Part shown: one piece after another, positions 40,408 to 48,951 of the stretch | Numbering within the stretch: position 1 is the first letter of the stretch | Layout: every line of letters begins with the position of its first letter | Origin: Fimenecus sp045655645 | Lineage (GTDB): Bacteria > Bacillota > Clostridia > Oscillospirales > Acutalibacteraceae | Direction of reading: 5' to 3' | Length of the DNA stretch: 64,000 nt | Assembly: GCA_045655645.1 (NCBI GenBank) | Contig: JAZOPS010000033.1 | Coordinates: forward strand, 1 to 64,000 | Translations under genes and position numbers: made by a program | Notes under the pieces: generated by a model | What the model was told of the DNA's origin: nothing | Seen by the model: only the letters and a program-made list of their open reading frames with translations | Database searches by the model: none

Positions 40408-41841
40408 ATGAGTAAGGTTTTAACTCCTGAACAAATCAAGAAAAAGGAATTACGCAAAGCAAAAGAGTTGAAATATTGGGAAAAGCAAAAAGCGAGACCC
40501 AAAAGCAACACATATTTTTGGTATCTTGTGCTCATTATTGCACTTATTTATGCGGTTGACGAAATCGCATCACAAATCAACTCACTTATGCAGACTGAAA
40601 TCGCTAACAGCTATTTCCAGAGTGAAAGTGCAGTTACATATCTCAACCTTTTGAATGTCGTTGCAATTCCGTTCCAAATTATAGGTATTCTTTATAGACC
40701 ACTTGCAGACCGTTTTGGTAGAAAAACATTTTTGATTATCAACACCTTCGGTATGGCAGTTGCATTGTTTGTAATTTTCCTTTCACAAAATGTAATAATG
40801 TACTTTATCGGCGCATGCTTGATTCTCTTCTTTGTACCTCACGATATGCATGTTGTGTATATTATGGAATCCGCACCAGCCAAGAGTCGTGCAATAACAT
40901 ATTCAGTTGTTAAATTCTTTGCTAACATGGCAGTTATGCTTGTTCCACTTCTTCGCAGATGGTTAATGACAACATCTAGTGAATGGCGCAATGTTTATAT
41001 AATTCCTGCAATTGTTGGTATTGTGGTTTCTCTTATCGCACTTCTCTGTGCAAGAGAAACTGACGCCTTTGTTGAATCAAGAATCCGTTACCTTAAAATG
41101 ACTGAAGCAGAGTTGCAAGCAGAAGAAGCAAAGAAAAAGGCTCAGGACTCACAAGGTGGCGTTGTAGATGCTCTTAAATTCGGTTTCAAGCACAAGCAAC
41201 TTCGTTGGGTATTTATCTGCTTTGCCCTTGCAGGCATCGGCGTTATCGGCAGTATGAACTATCAGGCAATTCTCACTCATGGTTATGCACAAAGCATTTA
41301 TGGCTCTAACGCAAAAGAATTTTTGGACCTTGTAAGTGTTAATGAAGTTAGCCAAGCACTCATTTTATATCCTATCGGCATGGCTCTTTCACAGGTAATT
41401 ATGGGCTTTATCTCTGATAAAAAGGGACGAAAAGCTGCAGCGATTACAGTTGCTACAAACTGTGTAATAAGCTTTATTTTATTCACAATGGGTGCAAAAT
41501 TGAATCTTAATCCATCTTTTGTTGGTTTCTTCTGTGGTGCATTCGTTGGTAGTTATTACTCAACAAATGATGTCCTTATTATGATGGCAAGTGAATCTGC
41601 ACCAACAAATCTTCGTTCATCAGCAACATCAGCGCAAACCGTTGTTGGCTTTGCAGGATATGCAGTAGCGTTTATATTAAACACTATTCTCGCTCTTATC
41701 TTTGGTGATGGCATAATTGGTACAGTTGCCCTTTGCCTTCTTGTTCCAAGTTTTATAATCACTCTTATTGCACTTATCAAGAACACTCACGACACTAGAG
41801 GCATTGACCTTGAAACTGTTACAGGTACTGAGTGGGATTGA
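40408..41841 (+). CDS. MFS-type transporter, 477 aa
   Basis: There are twelve membrane segments after a charged 40-residue N-terminus. RPLADRFGRKTF between helices 2 and 3 is the major facilitator loop motif, repeated in weaker form as MGFISDKKGRKAA in the second half. The substrate is unknown; such sugar- or metabolite-proton symporters often lie among glycosidase genes. A longer frame starting at 40300 overlaps the TspO gene and lacks a ribosome site, while AAAGGGGA precedes the ATG at 40408. A terminator follows. Confidence 0.8.
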   Translation: MSKVLTPEQIKKKELRKAKELKYWEKQKARPKSNTYFWYLVLIIALIYAVDEIASQINSLMQTEIANSYFQSESAVTYLNLLNVVAIPFQIIGILYRPLADRFGRKTFLIINTFGMAVALFVIFLSQNVIMYFIGACLILFFVPHDMHVVYIMESAPAKSRAITYSVVKFFANMAVMLVPLLRRWLMTTSSEWRNVYIIPAIVGIVVSLIALLCARETDAFVESRIRYLKMTEAELQAEEAKKKAQDSQGGVVDALKFGFKHKQLRWVFICFALAGIGVIGSMNYQAILTHGYAQSIYGSNAKEFLDLVSVNEVSQALILYPIGMALSQVIMGFISDKKGRKAAAITVATNCVISFILFTMGAKLNLNPSFVGFFCGAFVGSYYSTNDVLIMMASESAPTNLRSSATSAQTVVGFAGYAVAFILNTILALIFGDGIIGTVALCLLVPSFIITLIALIKNTHDTRGIDLETVTGTEWD

Positions 41842-41870
41842 CAAACAACTCAATAAAACATATAATAAAA

Positions 41871-41896
41871 CCTGTCGATTTTCGGCAGGTTTTTTG
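41871..41896 (+). terminator. Terminator of the MFS gene
   Basis: CCTGTCG pairs with CGGCAGG (41871-41889, one G-T wobble) and is followed by T6. Confidence 0.8.
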
Positions 41897-41914
41897 TTTA
41901 GAAAGAGATTTATT

Positions 41915-42610
41915 ATGAAAAAGAAAATTACACTTTATAGCGAATTTGTTTATGTGTTTGCAATTTTAATTTTATCCTTTTCAGTCGCAATGGTTTCGGC
42001 TGCTGATTTGGGACTTTCAATGATTGTTGCCCCCGCATACATTCTAAGTCAAAAGTTGGGATTTTTAACCTTTGGACAAAGTGAATATGTTGTTCAGGCA
42101 ATGCTTTTTATTGTGTTCTGCATATTACTTAAAAGAGTTAAACTGGTTTATTTTGCATCGTTTTTAAACTGTATTGTATATGGCGCTGTGCTTGACTTGT
42201 GGAGAACAATTATCCCAATGTTTAATCCGTCAATTACTGCACCCGGCAGTATGAGCATGCCAATCCGTGTTACATTTTTTGTAGTGAGCGCATTGATTAC
42301 TGCATTTTCAATCGCGTTGTTTTTCAGAGTTTACCTTTATCCACAGGTTTATGATTTCTTTGTTAAAGGAATTACCGAACACTTTAAACTCAACCAAACA
42401 AAATTCAAAACTGCGTTTGATTTGTCTTGCCTTGCGGTTTCTGTGATTATGACACTTGTTTTCTTCAAAGGTTTTGTTGGAATCGGTTTCGGCACAATCA
42501 TATTAGCCGTTGTAAATGGTAGTTTAATTGGTGGATGTGGTAAAATAATTGATAAGTTTTTTGAGATTAAACCACTTTTCCCAAAACTTGCAAAGAAATT
42601 TGAATTATAA
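41915..42610 (+). CDS. YczE/YitT-type integral membrane protein (DUF6198-like)
   Basis: The 231-aa protein has about six membrane segments. The pattern of a first helix ending SVAMVSAADLGLSMIVAPAYIL, a middle segment FLNCIVYGAVLDLWR and a late helix with GFGTIILAVVNGSLIGGCGK is that of the YczE/YyaS/YitT group of unknown function. Basic N-terminus and C-terminal KLAKKFEL are cytoplasmic by the positive-inside rule. The start is at 41915 behind AAAGAG; the longer frame from 41768 runs through the MFS gene and a terminator and is rejected. It converges on galT. Confidence 0.65.
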   Translation: MKKKITLYSEFVYVFAILILSFSVAMVSAADLGLSMIVAPAYILSQKLGFLTFGQSEYVVQAMLFIVFCILLKRVKLVYFASFLNCIVYGAVLDLWRTIIPMFNPSITAPGSMSMPIRVTFFVVSALITAFSIALFFRVYLYPQVYDFFVKGITEHFKLNQTKFKTAFDLSCLAVSVIMTLVFFKGFVGIGFGTIILAVVNGSLIGGCGKIIDKFFEIKPLFPKLAKKFEL

Positions 42611-42615
42611 AAAAT

Positions 42616-42645
42616 AAGCACCCACTGTTGTAGGTGCTTTCTTTT
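42616..42645. terminator. Terminator between the convergent YczE-like gene and galT
   Basis: AAGCACC (42616-42622) pairs with GGTGCTT (42633-42639), with an A-rich left flank and a T-rich right flank. Confidence 0.75.
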
Positions 42646-44140
42646 ATTTAACACTTGCGATAAATTTCTTAAATTGTGCTTTGCCTTGTTCTGTTCTATC
42701 AAACACTCCACACTGACCAAGAATTGCAGTGAATACAAGACCGATTTCATCACGAAGAATTTCGTCACAATTTTCTGCATTGATGTCACTGTATTTTGCT
42801 TTGATTTTCTCTGCCCAATCTGCGTGCTTTGCAATTCTCTCATCTGCTTTAATGTCTTTATTCTCAAGAATAGCATCACGAAGAATTGCCATTTCTGTTT
42901 TAAGGCGAGATGGAAGCACCGCAAGACCCATAACTTCAATAAGACCGATATTTTCTTTTTTGATGTTATGATATTCAGGGTGTGGATGATAGAAACCGTC
43001 AGGATATTCTTCTGTTGTGATGTTGTTACGAAGAACAAGGTCGATTTCATATTGACCGTCTTTGAAACGAGCAATTGGTGTAATTGTGTTGTGAATTTCA
43101 CCGTCTGTTAAAGCATAGATAAATGCATCTTCATCAGTATAATCACGCCACGCTGCAAGAATTTTGCCTGCTAACTGGCAAATTCTGTCTGTATCGTCAC
43201 CTCTTAAACGGATAACGCTCATAGGCCATTTCACAATACCTGCTTTTATGTCAGAATAGCCCTCAAAAGCGATTTCATCTTCAATAGGTGCAGTTTCCAT
43301 GGCAAATGTATAACTACCACCTTGGAAGTGCTCGTGAGTGAGAATTGAGCCACCTGCGATTGGCAAGTCAGAGTTTGAGCCAATGAAATAGTGTGGGAAC
43401 TTTTTAACAAAATCAAAAAGTCTTCTGAATTTCTTTTCTGATATTTTCATTGGTGTGTGTGCATCATCAAACACGATGCAATGCTCGTTATAATAAACAT
43501 AAGGTGAATACTGCATGAAAGCATCAACACCGTCAAGACAAATTGGAATAATTCTATGGTTTTGTCTTGCTGGGTGATTAACACGACCTGCATAGCCTTC
43601 ATTTTCTTTACAAAGCATACAAGTTGGATATGAGCTTTGCTCCATTTTTGTTGCTGCCGCAATTGCTTTTGGGTCTTTTTCAGGTTTTGCGAGGTTGATT
43701 GTAATATCAATGTCACCAAACTCGGTTTTTGTTATCCATTTAACATCATTTTTAATTCTGTATTCACGGATATAGTCAGATTTCTTTGAAAGATTATAGT
43801 AATAATCTGTTGCCTCTTTAGGTGAGATATCATATTTTTCTTTAAATGTCTTGATTACTTCTGATGGTCTTGGTGTGAGCACACCCATAATTTTTGTGTC
43901 AAACAAATCTTTATAAACAACAGAATCTTCGCAAAGACCTTTCTCAACTGCAAAGTCAAGAATTACTTTAAGAATTTCTTCAAGGTCAGCTTCTGCATTT
44001 GCTTGTGCATCTGAATCAATACCATCAAGAGCCAAAATTTCAAGCACACGGTTAGTTGCCCAGATTTTATCTTCTTTCTCGATTAAGCTTTCTCTTACGC
44101 CATACTCAATAAGCGATTTTATTGCTTCATAGATATTCAT
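42644..44140 (-). CDS. galT: UDP-glucose--hexose-1-phosphate uridylyltransferase, class II (Firmicute type)
   Basis: This 498-aa protein of the long GalT family, typical of Lactobacillales and Clostridia, moves UMP between UDP-glucose and galactose 1-phosphate in the Leloir pathway. Characteristic segments are MLCKENEGYAGRVNHPARQNHR, YSPYVYYNEHCIVF, KFPHYFIGSNSDLPIAGGS, then LTHEHFQGG with the histidines of the active site, and YHPHPEYHNIKKENIGLIEVMGLA. No galK or galE lies next to it. It has its own promoter and AGGGGG site. Confidence 0.92.
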   Translation of the reverse strand: MNIYEAIKSLIEYGVRESLIEKEDKIWATNRVLEILALDGIDSDAQANAEADLEEILKVILDFAVEKGLCEDSVVYKDLFDTKIMGVLTPRPSEVIKTFKEKYDISPKEATDYYYNLSKKSDYIREYRIKNDVKWITKTEFGDIDITINLAKPEKDPKAIAAATKMEQSSYPTCMLCKENEGYAGRVNHPARQNHRIIPICLDGVDAFMQYSPYVYYNEHCIVFDDAHTPMKISEKKFRRLFDFVKKFPHYFIGSNSDLPIAGGSILTHEHFQGGSYTFAMETAPIEDEIAFEGYSDIKAGIVKWPMSVIRLRGDDTDRICQLAGKILAAWRDYTDEDAFIYALTDGEIHNTITPIARFKDGQYEIDLVLRNNITTEEYPDGFYHPHPEYHNIKKENIGLIEVMGLAVLPSRLKTEMAILRDAILENKDIKADERIAKHADWAEKIKAKYSDINAENCDEILRDEIGLVFTAILGQCGVFDRTEQGKAQFKKFIASVK

Positions 44141-44168
44141 TTAAATACCCCCTAATTCGTCTAATAAT

Positions 44169-44196
44169 ATTATAAAGATTTTTTTGCAATTTTCAA
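44169..44196 (-). promoter_or_regulatory. galT promoter
   Basis: Minus strand: TTGAAA (44196-44191), a 16-base spacer and TATAAT (44174-44169), 28 bases before the start codon. Confidence 0.65.
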
Positions 44197-44205
44197 TAGT
44201 TAAAC

Positions 44206-44237
44206 AATAAAAAAGACAGTGCTTTTTTGCACTGTCT
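44206..44237 (-). terminator. Terminator of the ApbE gene
   Basis: AGACAGTGC (44214-44222) pairs perfectly with GCACTGTCT (44229-44237), with a T run on the minus strand from the A7 just left of it. The stem includes the apbE stop codon. Confidence 0.8.
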
Positions 44238-45312
44238 ATTTTTCTGCTTCATAATCAAATGTATAATCTTTAAATCCATCAGAATAAAGTTGCTCACCAT
44301 CATTCATAACCCACATCACTTCAACATTTTCTGTTGAGTCAACAAGTTTTTTGCCCTCTTCATAATCCATAAGGAACAACGCCGTTGACATTGCATCGCC
44401 AAGTCCTGAATCGTTTGTGAGAACTGACACTGAACGATATTTTGTACCCGGCATTAAAGTTTCAGGGTCAATAATATGATGATAATTCCCACCGTTGACA
44501 ACATAATATCTCTGATAAGAGCCACTTGTTACAACTGACTCACCCGCAATTTTGAGATATTCAATAAATGGCTTATCTTCATTCTCTGTATCCGGATTTT
44601 CAATGCCGACTTTCCATTTTTCCCCATCTGCCATACCAATTGTTCGCACATTGCCACCCACATTGAGAATATAGCCTGTTATTCCCTTTTCTTCAAGGTG
44701 TTTTGCGACTTGTTCAACTGCATAGCCCTTTGCAATCGCACCAACATCAAGGCTCATCTGTGGGTCAGCAAGGAACACGGTATTGTTTTCAGCATTAATA
44801 ATCAAATCATCAATATTAGTGTGTTTTGACGCTTCTTTGAGCTGTTCCATCGGTGGCAATTCTGCATTAACAGGGTCATCTAAACCATCATTTCTATAAA
44901 TATGCCAGATTTTAAGCACACTACCCATTGCAATGTTTACATTACCGTTAGTTTTTTGGTACATTTCTTTTGCGAATGTGAGCATATCAATAATTTTTTT
45001 ATCAACTGTCACCACATCATGTTTGCCGTTGTTTACATCATTGATTGTCACAAGGTTATTGAGCCCTTCATAACGATTATAAATAGTGAAAAGTCGGTGG
45101 TATTCTTTTAAAAGGTTTTTGATTTCTTCGCAAGTTGCATCAAAATCTTCTTTTGTTTTTTCATAGCCGATAATTGTAGTTGCTGTGTCAAAATAGTCAA
45201 AATAATAATTACTGAATTTTGTAAGCTCCGACTTTTTCTCACAACCTGAAAAAGCCATTATCTGCACAAAAAGAATTGATATAATTAAAAGCATTGAAAC
45301 TGCTTTTTTCAT
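44236..45312 (-). CDS. apbE: FAD:protein FMN transferase (ApbE), lipoprotein
   Basis: The 358-aa protein attaches FMN covalently to Thr of target proteins outside the membrane. Residues 1-25 are a lipoprotein signal ending MAFSGC. The family motifs DTATTIIGY, GNVNIAMGSVLKIWH, SLDVGAIAKGYAVEQVA, GYILNVGGNVRTIG and HIIDPETLMPG are all present, with the FAD-binding and Mg2+-binding regions intact. Its expected clients are RnfG and RnfD encoded nearby and perhaps the duplicated lipoprotein encoded immediately upstream. A longer frame to 45363 is rejected because GGTGGTG precedes the ATG at 45312. Confidence 0.92.
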   Translation of the reverse strand: MKKAVSMLLIISILFVQIMAFSGCEKKSELTKFSNYYFDYFDTATTIIGYEKTKEDFDATCEEIKNLLKEYHRLFTIYNRYEGLNNLVTINDVNNGKHDVVTVDKKIIDMLTFAKEMYQKTNGNVNIAMGSVLKIWHIYRNDGLDDPVNAELPPMEQLKEASKHTNIDDLIINAENNTVFLADPQMSLDVGAIAKGYAVEQVAKHLEEKGITGYILNVGGNVRTIGMADGEKWKVGIENPDTENEDKPFIEYLKIAGESVVTSGSYQRYYVVNGGNYHHIIDPETLMPGTKYRSVSVLTNDSGLGDAMSTALFLMDYEEGKKLVDSTENVEVMWVMNDGEQLYSDGFKDYTFDYEAEK

Positions 45313-45393
45313 TTTTTCACCACCGATAATAAAATGTGTAAAAATAAGCAAAATAAAACTCAATTCAAAAATTGAACTTTATTTCAATTATTT

Positions 45394-45428
45394 TAAAAAA
45401 ATGAGGATGTTGCGTTAACAACATCCCC
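45394..45428 (-). terminator. Terminator of the duplicated lipoprotein gene
   Basis: GAGGATGTTG (45403-45412) pairs with CAACATCCCC (45419-45428), last pair mismatched. It is followed on the minus strand by a T run from the A7 at 45395-45401. Confidence 0.8.
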
Positions 45429-45447
45429 GAATTTTTAACAAGCTAAA

Positions 45448-46470
45448 TTATGCTTTTGCAGCAGCTTCAGCAGCCTTAATCATGTCGCCGATAGCCATTG
45501 TGCAACCTGCTGTTGCGATATCGCCTGTTGCGTATCCGTCAGCACCTGCAAGAGCTGCGAAATCAGCAGCTGTCTTACCAACAAGAGCCTTGTCGAATTC
45601 GCCAGCCTGTGCATACCATTCAAGAGGCTTGATGTCTTTGTTGCCGTCGTGTCTTACACCGAACTTAGCCATGCTGTAATCATCACCGAGTTCAAGCTTT
45701 GACTTAACTTCAGCTTTAGCATCATATGTAGCTTCGCCCTTAGCATTGAATGTAATCTTACCCTGTGTGCAGTCTGTCTTAGCAACTACTACTTTGCCTT
45801 CTGCATCTGTAACAGCAGCAACGATTGTTGTGTCAACCTGGTTGAGACCATCGTTTTCTGCGTCAGCATCTTTGTTTGAGTATGATGCTGATGTAACGAG
45901 AGCAATTTTGAGTGTGTTTTCTGCTGTTGCAGCTGAATCAACTGCGTTAGCAACTGCCTTTTCAAGAGCGCCAACGAATTCAGCAATGTTGATTGTGCAA
46001 CCTGCAGCTGCAAGGTCACCAATTGCATATTTGTCTTCACCCATGAAAGCCTTAACTTCGTCAAGTGTCTTACCAACTGCAAGTTCCATGAACTTATCAG
46101 CCTGAACATTCCACTCTAAAGCTTTGCCTTCGCTACCATCATGCTTCTTACCGAAAGCAGCCATGTTGTAGTCTGTGCCTTTGTCATACTTTGTTCTGAA
46201 GTCTTCAACGTCAACTTTTTTGCCGTCTTCTGTCCATGATGGTTTGATTTGAGCTGTGTCAAGGTCAATCTTTACGATTTTGCCTTCAGCATCAAGAAGA
46301 ACTGCAACTGCTGTTGTGTTGAATTCACCAGCTGTAGCCTTAGCTTCGCCATAGTTAGCAACTACGCCAAGACCGAACTTAAGAGTAGCCTCTTTCTTAC
46401 CGCAACCTGCAAGAGCAACAACTGTGAAGAGCATTACTACTACAAGTGCTACACTAAGAATCTTTTTCAT
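45448..46470 (-). CDS. Lipoprotein with two tandem ~150-residue repeats, possibly a divergent FMN-binding protein
   Basis: A signal ending ALAGC makes C23 the lipidated residue. The rest is two related units, about 28-175 and 186-338. Shared features in order are a strand pair with a DAEGK(I/V)V turn, DY(N/S)MA(A/K)FG, KHDG or RHDG, LEW, QA, (V)GKT, and a closing YA(I/T)GD(L/I)A(A/T)AGCT motif (C158, C323). The AGCT end resembles the SGAT flavin-attachment motif of FMN_bind domains, and an ApbE gene follows directly, so covalent flavin is conceivable but unproven. The gene has its own strong promoter and terminator and lies between the Rnf operon and apbE. Confidence 0.7.
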   Translation of the reverse strand: MKKILSVALVVVMLFTVVALAGCGKKEATLKFGLGVVANYGEAKATAGEFNTTAVAVLLDAEGKIVKIDLDTAQIKPSWTEDGKKVDVEDFRTKYDKGTDYNMAAFGKKHDGSEGKALEWNVQADKFMELAVGKTLDEVKAFMGEDKYAIGDLAAAGCTINIAEFVGALEKAVANAVDSAATAENTLKIALVTSASYSNKDADAENDGLNQVDTTIVAAVTDAEGKVVVAKTDCTQGKITFNAKGEATYDAKAEVKSKLELGDDYSMAKFGVRHDGNKDIKPLEWYAQAGEFDKALVGKTAADFAALAGADGYATGDIATAGCTMAIGDMIKAAEAAAKA

Positions 46471-46506
46471 AGTGATTTTCTCCTTTTATTTTTGTTTTTT
46501 GTTTTA

Positions 46507-46566
46507 TGTGGAAATATTCCCACACGCTTACGCGTAGATTATCGCATAAAAAATAGTTTCTGTCAA
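46507..46566 (-). promoter_or_regulatory. Promoter and imperfect operator of the duplicated lipoprotein gene
   Basis: Minus strand: TTGACA (46566-46561), a 17-base spacer and GATAAT (46543-46538). In the untranslated leader TGTGG-AAATATTC-CCACA (46507-46524) is a palindrome with one mismatched pair. CGCTTACGCG lies between the two. Confidence 0.7.
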
Positions 46567-46609
46567 CATTTTAACACTAAAATTCATGACAGAAACTATT
46601 ACAATTTTG

Positions 46610-47113
46610 TTATATTTTTATTTTTTCAAAACGCTTTAAAATTATGGATGCGAGAAATCCAACAAAAACGCCTGCAACTGTACCTGTAATAGACAAAACC
46701 AACATATAATATCCAATTTGACTAGTTTCGAAAATTGCCATTGCAACAAGAATTTGACCCAAGTTATGAGCAACTCCACCAACGATGCTGACGCCAACCA
46801 TTGAGAATAAATTCACCTTTTTGCAAAGTGTCATCAAGCCAAGACTTAGTGCTGCACCCGCAACACTATAAATTAATGTCATAGCATTACCAAATAACAA
46901 AGCAACCAAGAAAAGTCTGATTGCAGAAACTGTTATTGCATCTTTAAGCCCTGTTTTATAAAGTATGAAGATTATTATTATATTGGGAAGTCCGATTTTG
47001 ATACCCGGAACTGCCGACCATATAGGTGGCAAAATCGCTTCTACATAAGACAAGACAAGTGCTACAGCCGTAACAAGCCCCAACACAGCATATCTTCTTG
47101 TTTTCTGTTTCAT
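46610..47113 (-). CDS. Gx transporter / heptaprenyl diphosphate synthase component I-like membrane protein
   Basis: The 167-aa protein has five membrane segments. It carries family features such as AVALVLSYVEAILP, the PGIKIGLPNIIII loop, LFGNAMTLIYSVAGAALSLGLM and SIVGGVAHNLGQILVA. Despite the database name, these ECF-S-like proteins are probably small permeases that often sit beside NusG-II and Rnf/FMN-binding genes. A role in riboflavin or flavin precursor supply would fit the neighbourhood but is inference. It starts 8 bases after the NusG-II gene, as the last gene of the rnf transcription unit. Confidence 0.78.
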   Translation of the reverse strand: MKQKTRRYAVLGLVTAVALVLSYVEAILPPIWSAVPGIKIGLPNIIIIFILYKTGLKDAITVSAIRLFLVALLFGNAMTLIYSVAGAALSLGLMTLCKKVNLFSMVGVSIVGGVAHNLGQILVAMAIFETSQIGYYMLVLSITGTVAGVFVGFLASIILKRFEKIKI

Positions 47114-47121
47114 AATTACTC

Positions 47122-47523
47122 CTACACAGCGACATCTAATCCGCCGTCAGCGTTTTGATTTGTAATTTCAATTACAAGTTTGTGTGGAAGACAAACAACA
47201 GTTTCGCCCACGAATGACACCGCTCTTGTCTCAACACAAATTTTATCAGGACAATCAGCTTCACTGATTGATGCTTTGCCGTCTTTTATCATAAGCACAT
47301 TGATATTCTCGTCATTATCCCCTGTTTTTATGGGGATTTCTCTGTTTTCAGAGAGTGGATATGAAGCAATTTGTGCACCATCAATTTTAACTAAAACAGT
47401 TGAGCCTTGCTCCCTGTTTAAGACGAAAAGCAAAAGCCCCGCCGCCGCTATAATAACTATAACGACGGCAAGGATTATATCGTTTTTGAATTTTCGATTT
47501 TTTTGAGAATTGTTATTCTTCAT
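47122..47523 (-). CDS. NusG domain II-containing protein, 133 aa
   Basis: One N-terminal membrane helix (IILAVVIVIIAAAGLLLFVL) anchors an external beta-rich domain with GSTVLVKIDGAQIASYPLS and CPDKICVETRAVSFVGETVVCLPHKLVIEI. This is the NusG_II family, with its conserved C-x4-C near the middle and a third Cys before PHKL. The function is unknown. It lies 4 bases after rnfB and 8 bases before the Gx-type gene, an arrangement seen widely in Rnf-bearing Clostridia. Confidence 0.85.
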   Translation of the reverse strand: MKNNNSQKNRKFKNDIILAVVIVIIAAAGLLLFVLNREQGSTVLVKIDGAQIASYPLSENREIPIKTGDNDENINVLMIKDGKASISEADCPDKICVETRAVSFVGETVVCLPHKLVIEITNQNADGGLDVAV

Positions 47524-47527
47524 AAAA

Positions 47528-48340
47528 TCAACCGATTACTCCGTTTTTCATATCAACGATTTTTAAACGCTTTGTTGGGCAAACTTCTGCACACTTGCCA
47601 CAGTCTTCACACTTATCATAGTCGATAACTGCAAGATTATCAATAACCTTGATAGCATCGTGTTCACAAGTCTTTTCGCACTTTTTGCAACCAATACAAG
47701 CGTTCATACAATTCTTACGAGCAACTGCGCCCTTTTCTTTATTGCTACAAGCAACTGCAACAACAACATCTTCGCCAACAAGAGAGATAACTCCCTTAGG
47801 ACAAGTTTTAACGCATTTGCCACAAGCTATACAAGTTTTAGGGTCAATTCTTGCGAGAGTGTCTTTAACAGAAATTGCACCAACAGGACATTCTGCTACA
47901 CAGTCGCCAAGACCGATACAACCGAATTTGCAAGAGAATGGGCCACCATAAACCATTGCTGCTGCTTTACAGCTCTGAAGTCCTTCATAAACAACTTTTT
48001 GTGCTACTGCTGAGCAGTCACCACTACAATTTACATAAGCAACTTTTGGTGCTTCAACACTAACTTCAACACCTAAAACTGCTGAAAGCTGACCTGCAAC
48101 ATCTGGGCCACCTGGGATGCAAAGATTTGCTTCTGCTTTGCCATTTGCTACTGCATCAGCATAAGCGTCACAACCTGCAAATCCACAAGCACCACAGTTA
48201 GCGCCAGGAAGACATTCACGAACTGCTTTAACTGTTTCATTTTCTTCAACCTTGAAGAAATGAGATGCCAATGCAAGCATAATACCTGCAATAAGACCAA
48301 TTACAATTGCAACAAGAAGAGCTATTAAAATATTCATCAT
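47528..48340 (-). CDS. rnfB: Rnf complex subunit B (Fe-S)
   Basis: This 270-aa electron-entry subunit takes electrons from reduced ferredoxin. It has one N-terminal membrane helix, then the [4Fe-4S] domain CLPGANCGACGFAGC (with CIPGG after it), and then at least two ferredoxin-type double-cluster regions: CIGLGDCVAECPVGA with CIACGKCVKTCPKG, and CIGCKKCEKTCEHDA with CEDCGKCAEVCPTKR. That makes about five clusters in all. It is the last of the six rnf genes, 13 bases after rnfA. Confidence 0.95.
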   Translation of the reverse strand: MMNILIALLVAIVIGLIAGIMLALASHFFKVEENETVKAVRECLPGANCGACGFAGCDAYADAVANGKAEANLCIPGGPDVAGQLSAVLGVEVSVEAPKVAYVNCSGDCSAVAQKVVYEGLQSCKAAAMVYGGPFSCKFGCIGLGDCVAECPVGAISVKDTLARIDPKTCIACGKCVKTCPKGVISLVGEDVVVAVACSNKEKGAVARKNCMNACIGCKKCEKTCEHDAIKVIDNLAVIDYDKCEDCGKCAEVCPTKRLKIVDMKNGVIG

Positions 48341-48353
48341 TTATACCCTCCCC

Positions 48354-48950
48354 TTATGCAAGAATGTTTTCAACGATTCCGGCAAAGCCGAAGAATGCCA
48401 TTGAAATGAATGATGCTGCTACTAAAGTTACAGGAAGTCCTTTAAAGCTTTCTGGAATATCGCTTTCTTCAATGCGTGAACGCATACCTGAGAAGAGCAC
48501 CATTGCAAGAAGAAATCCAAGTCCGCAACCAAGTGAGCTTACCATTGATTCGATAAAGTTGTATCCATCTGTAATGTTGTTGATTGTTACACCAAGAACT
48601 GCACAGTTTGTTGTGATAAGTGGAAGATAAACACCGAGGCTCTGGTGAAGAGCTGGAATAGTCTTCTTTAAGAAAATCTCAATAAACTGAACAAGTGAAG
48701 CAATAACAAGAATGAATACAATTGTCTGCAAATAGCCAAGTCCAAATTCATTAAGGATAAATGTCTGAATAGGCCATGTAACTGCTGTTGCTACGAGCAT
48801 AACGAAAATAACTGCAATACCCATACCAACTGACTGATTAACTTTCTTTGATACGCCAAGGAATGGGCAAATACCAAGGAAACGGTTGAGAACATAGTTA
48901 TCAACGAGAACTGAAGACATCAAAATAATAATCAATGCTTTAACATCCAT
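48354..48950 (-). CDS. rnfA: Rnf complex subunit A (membrane)
   Basis: The 198-aa protein has six membrane helices and the RnfA/NqrE signature NYVLNRFLGICPFLGVSKK near the N-terminus, with a conserved Cys in the helix, and LITTNCAVLGVTINN in the middle. RnfA and RnfE together hold the intramembrane [2Fe-2S] cluster. It begins 1 base after rnfE. Confidence 0.95.
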   Translation of the reverse strand: MDVKALIIILMSSVLVDNYVLNRFLGICPFLGVSKKVNQSVGMGIAVIFVMLVATAVTWPIQTFILNEFGLGYLQTIVFILVIASLVQFIEIFLKKTIPALHQSLGVYLPLITTNCAVLGVTINNITDGYNFIESMVSSLGCGLGFLLAMVLFSGMRSRIEESDIPESFKGLPVTLVAASFISMAFFGFAGIVENILA

Positions 48951-48951
48951 C

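Noticed and set aside
41768..41914. 49-residue N-terminal extension of the YczE-like protein
   Set aside because: It would run through the end of the MFS gene and its terminator hairpin; AAAGAG and the ATG at 41915 are a better start.
45361..45402. CRISPR-like or tandem repeats in AT-rich spacers (also checked at 4819-4930 and 29540-29640)
   Set aside because: No regularly spaced repeats with unique spacers were seen; these are simple AT-rich spacers with single hairpins.
45746..46105. Plus-strand frames opposite the duplicated lipoprotein (and similar long antisense frames over rnf genes)
   Set aside because: They mirror the Ala/Gly-rich codon pattern of the real minus-strand genes, lack ribosome sites and encode no recognisable domain.
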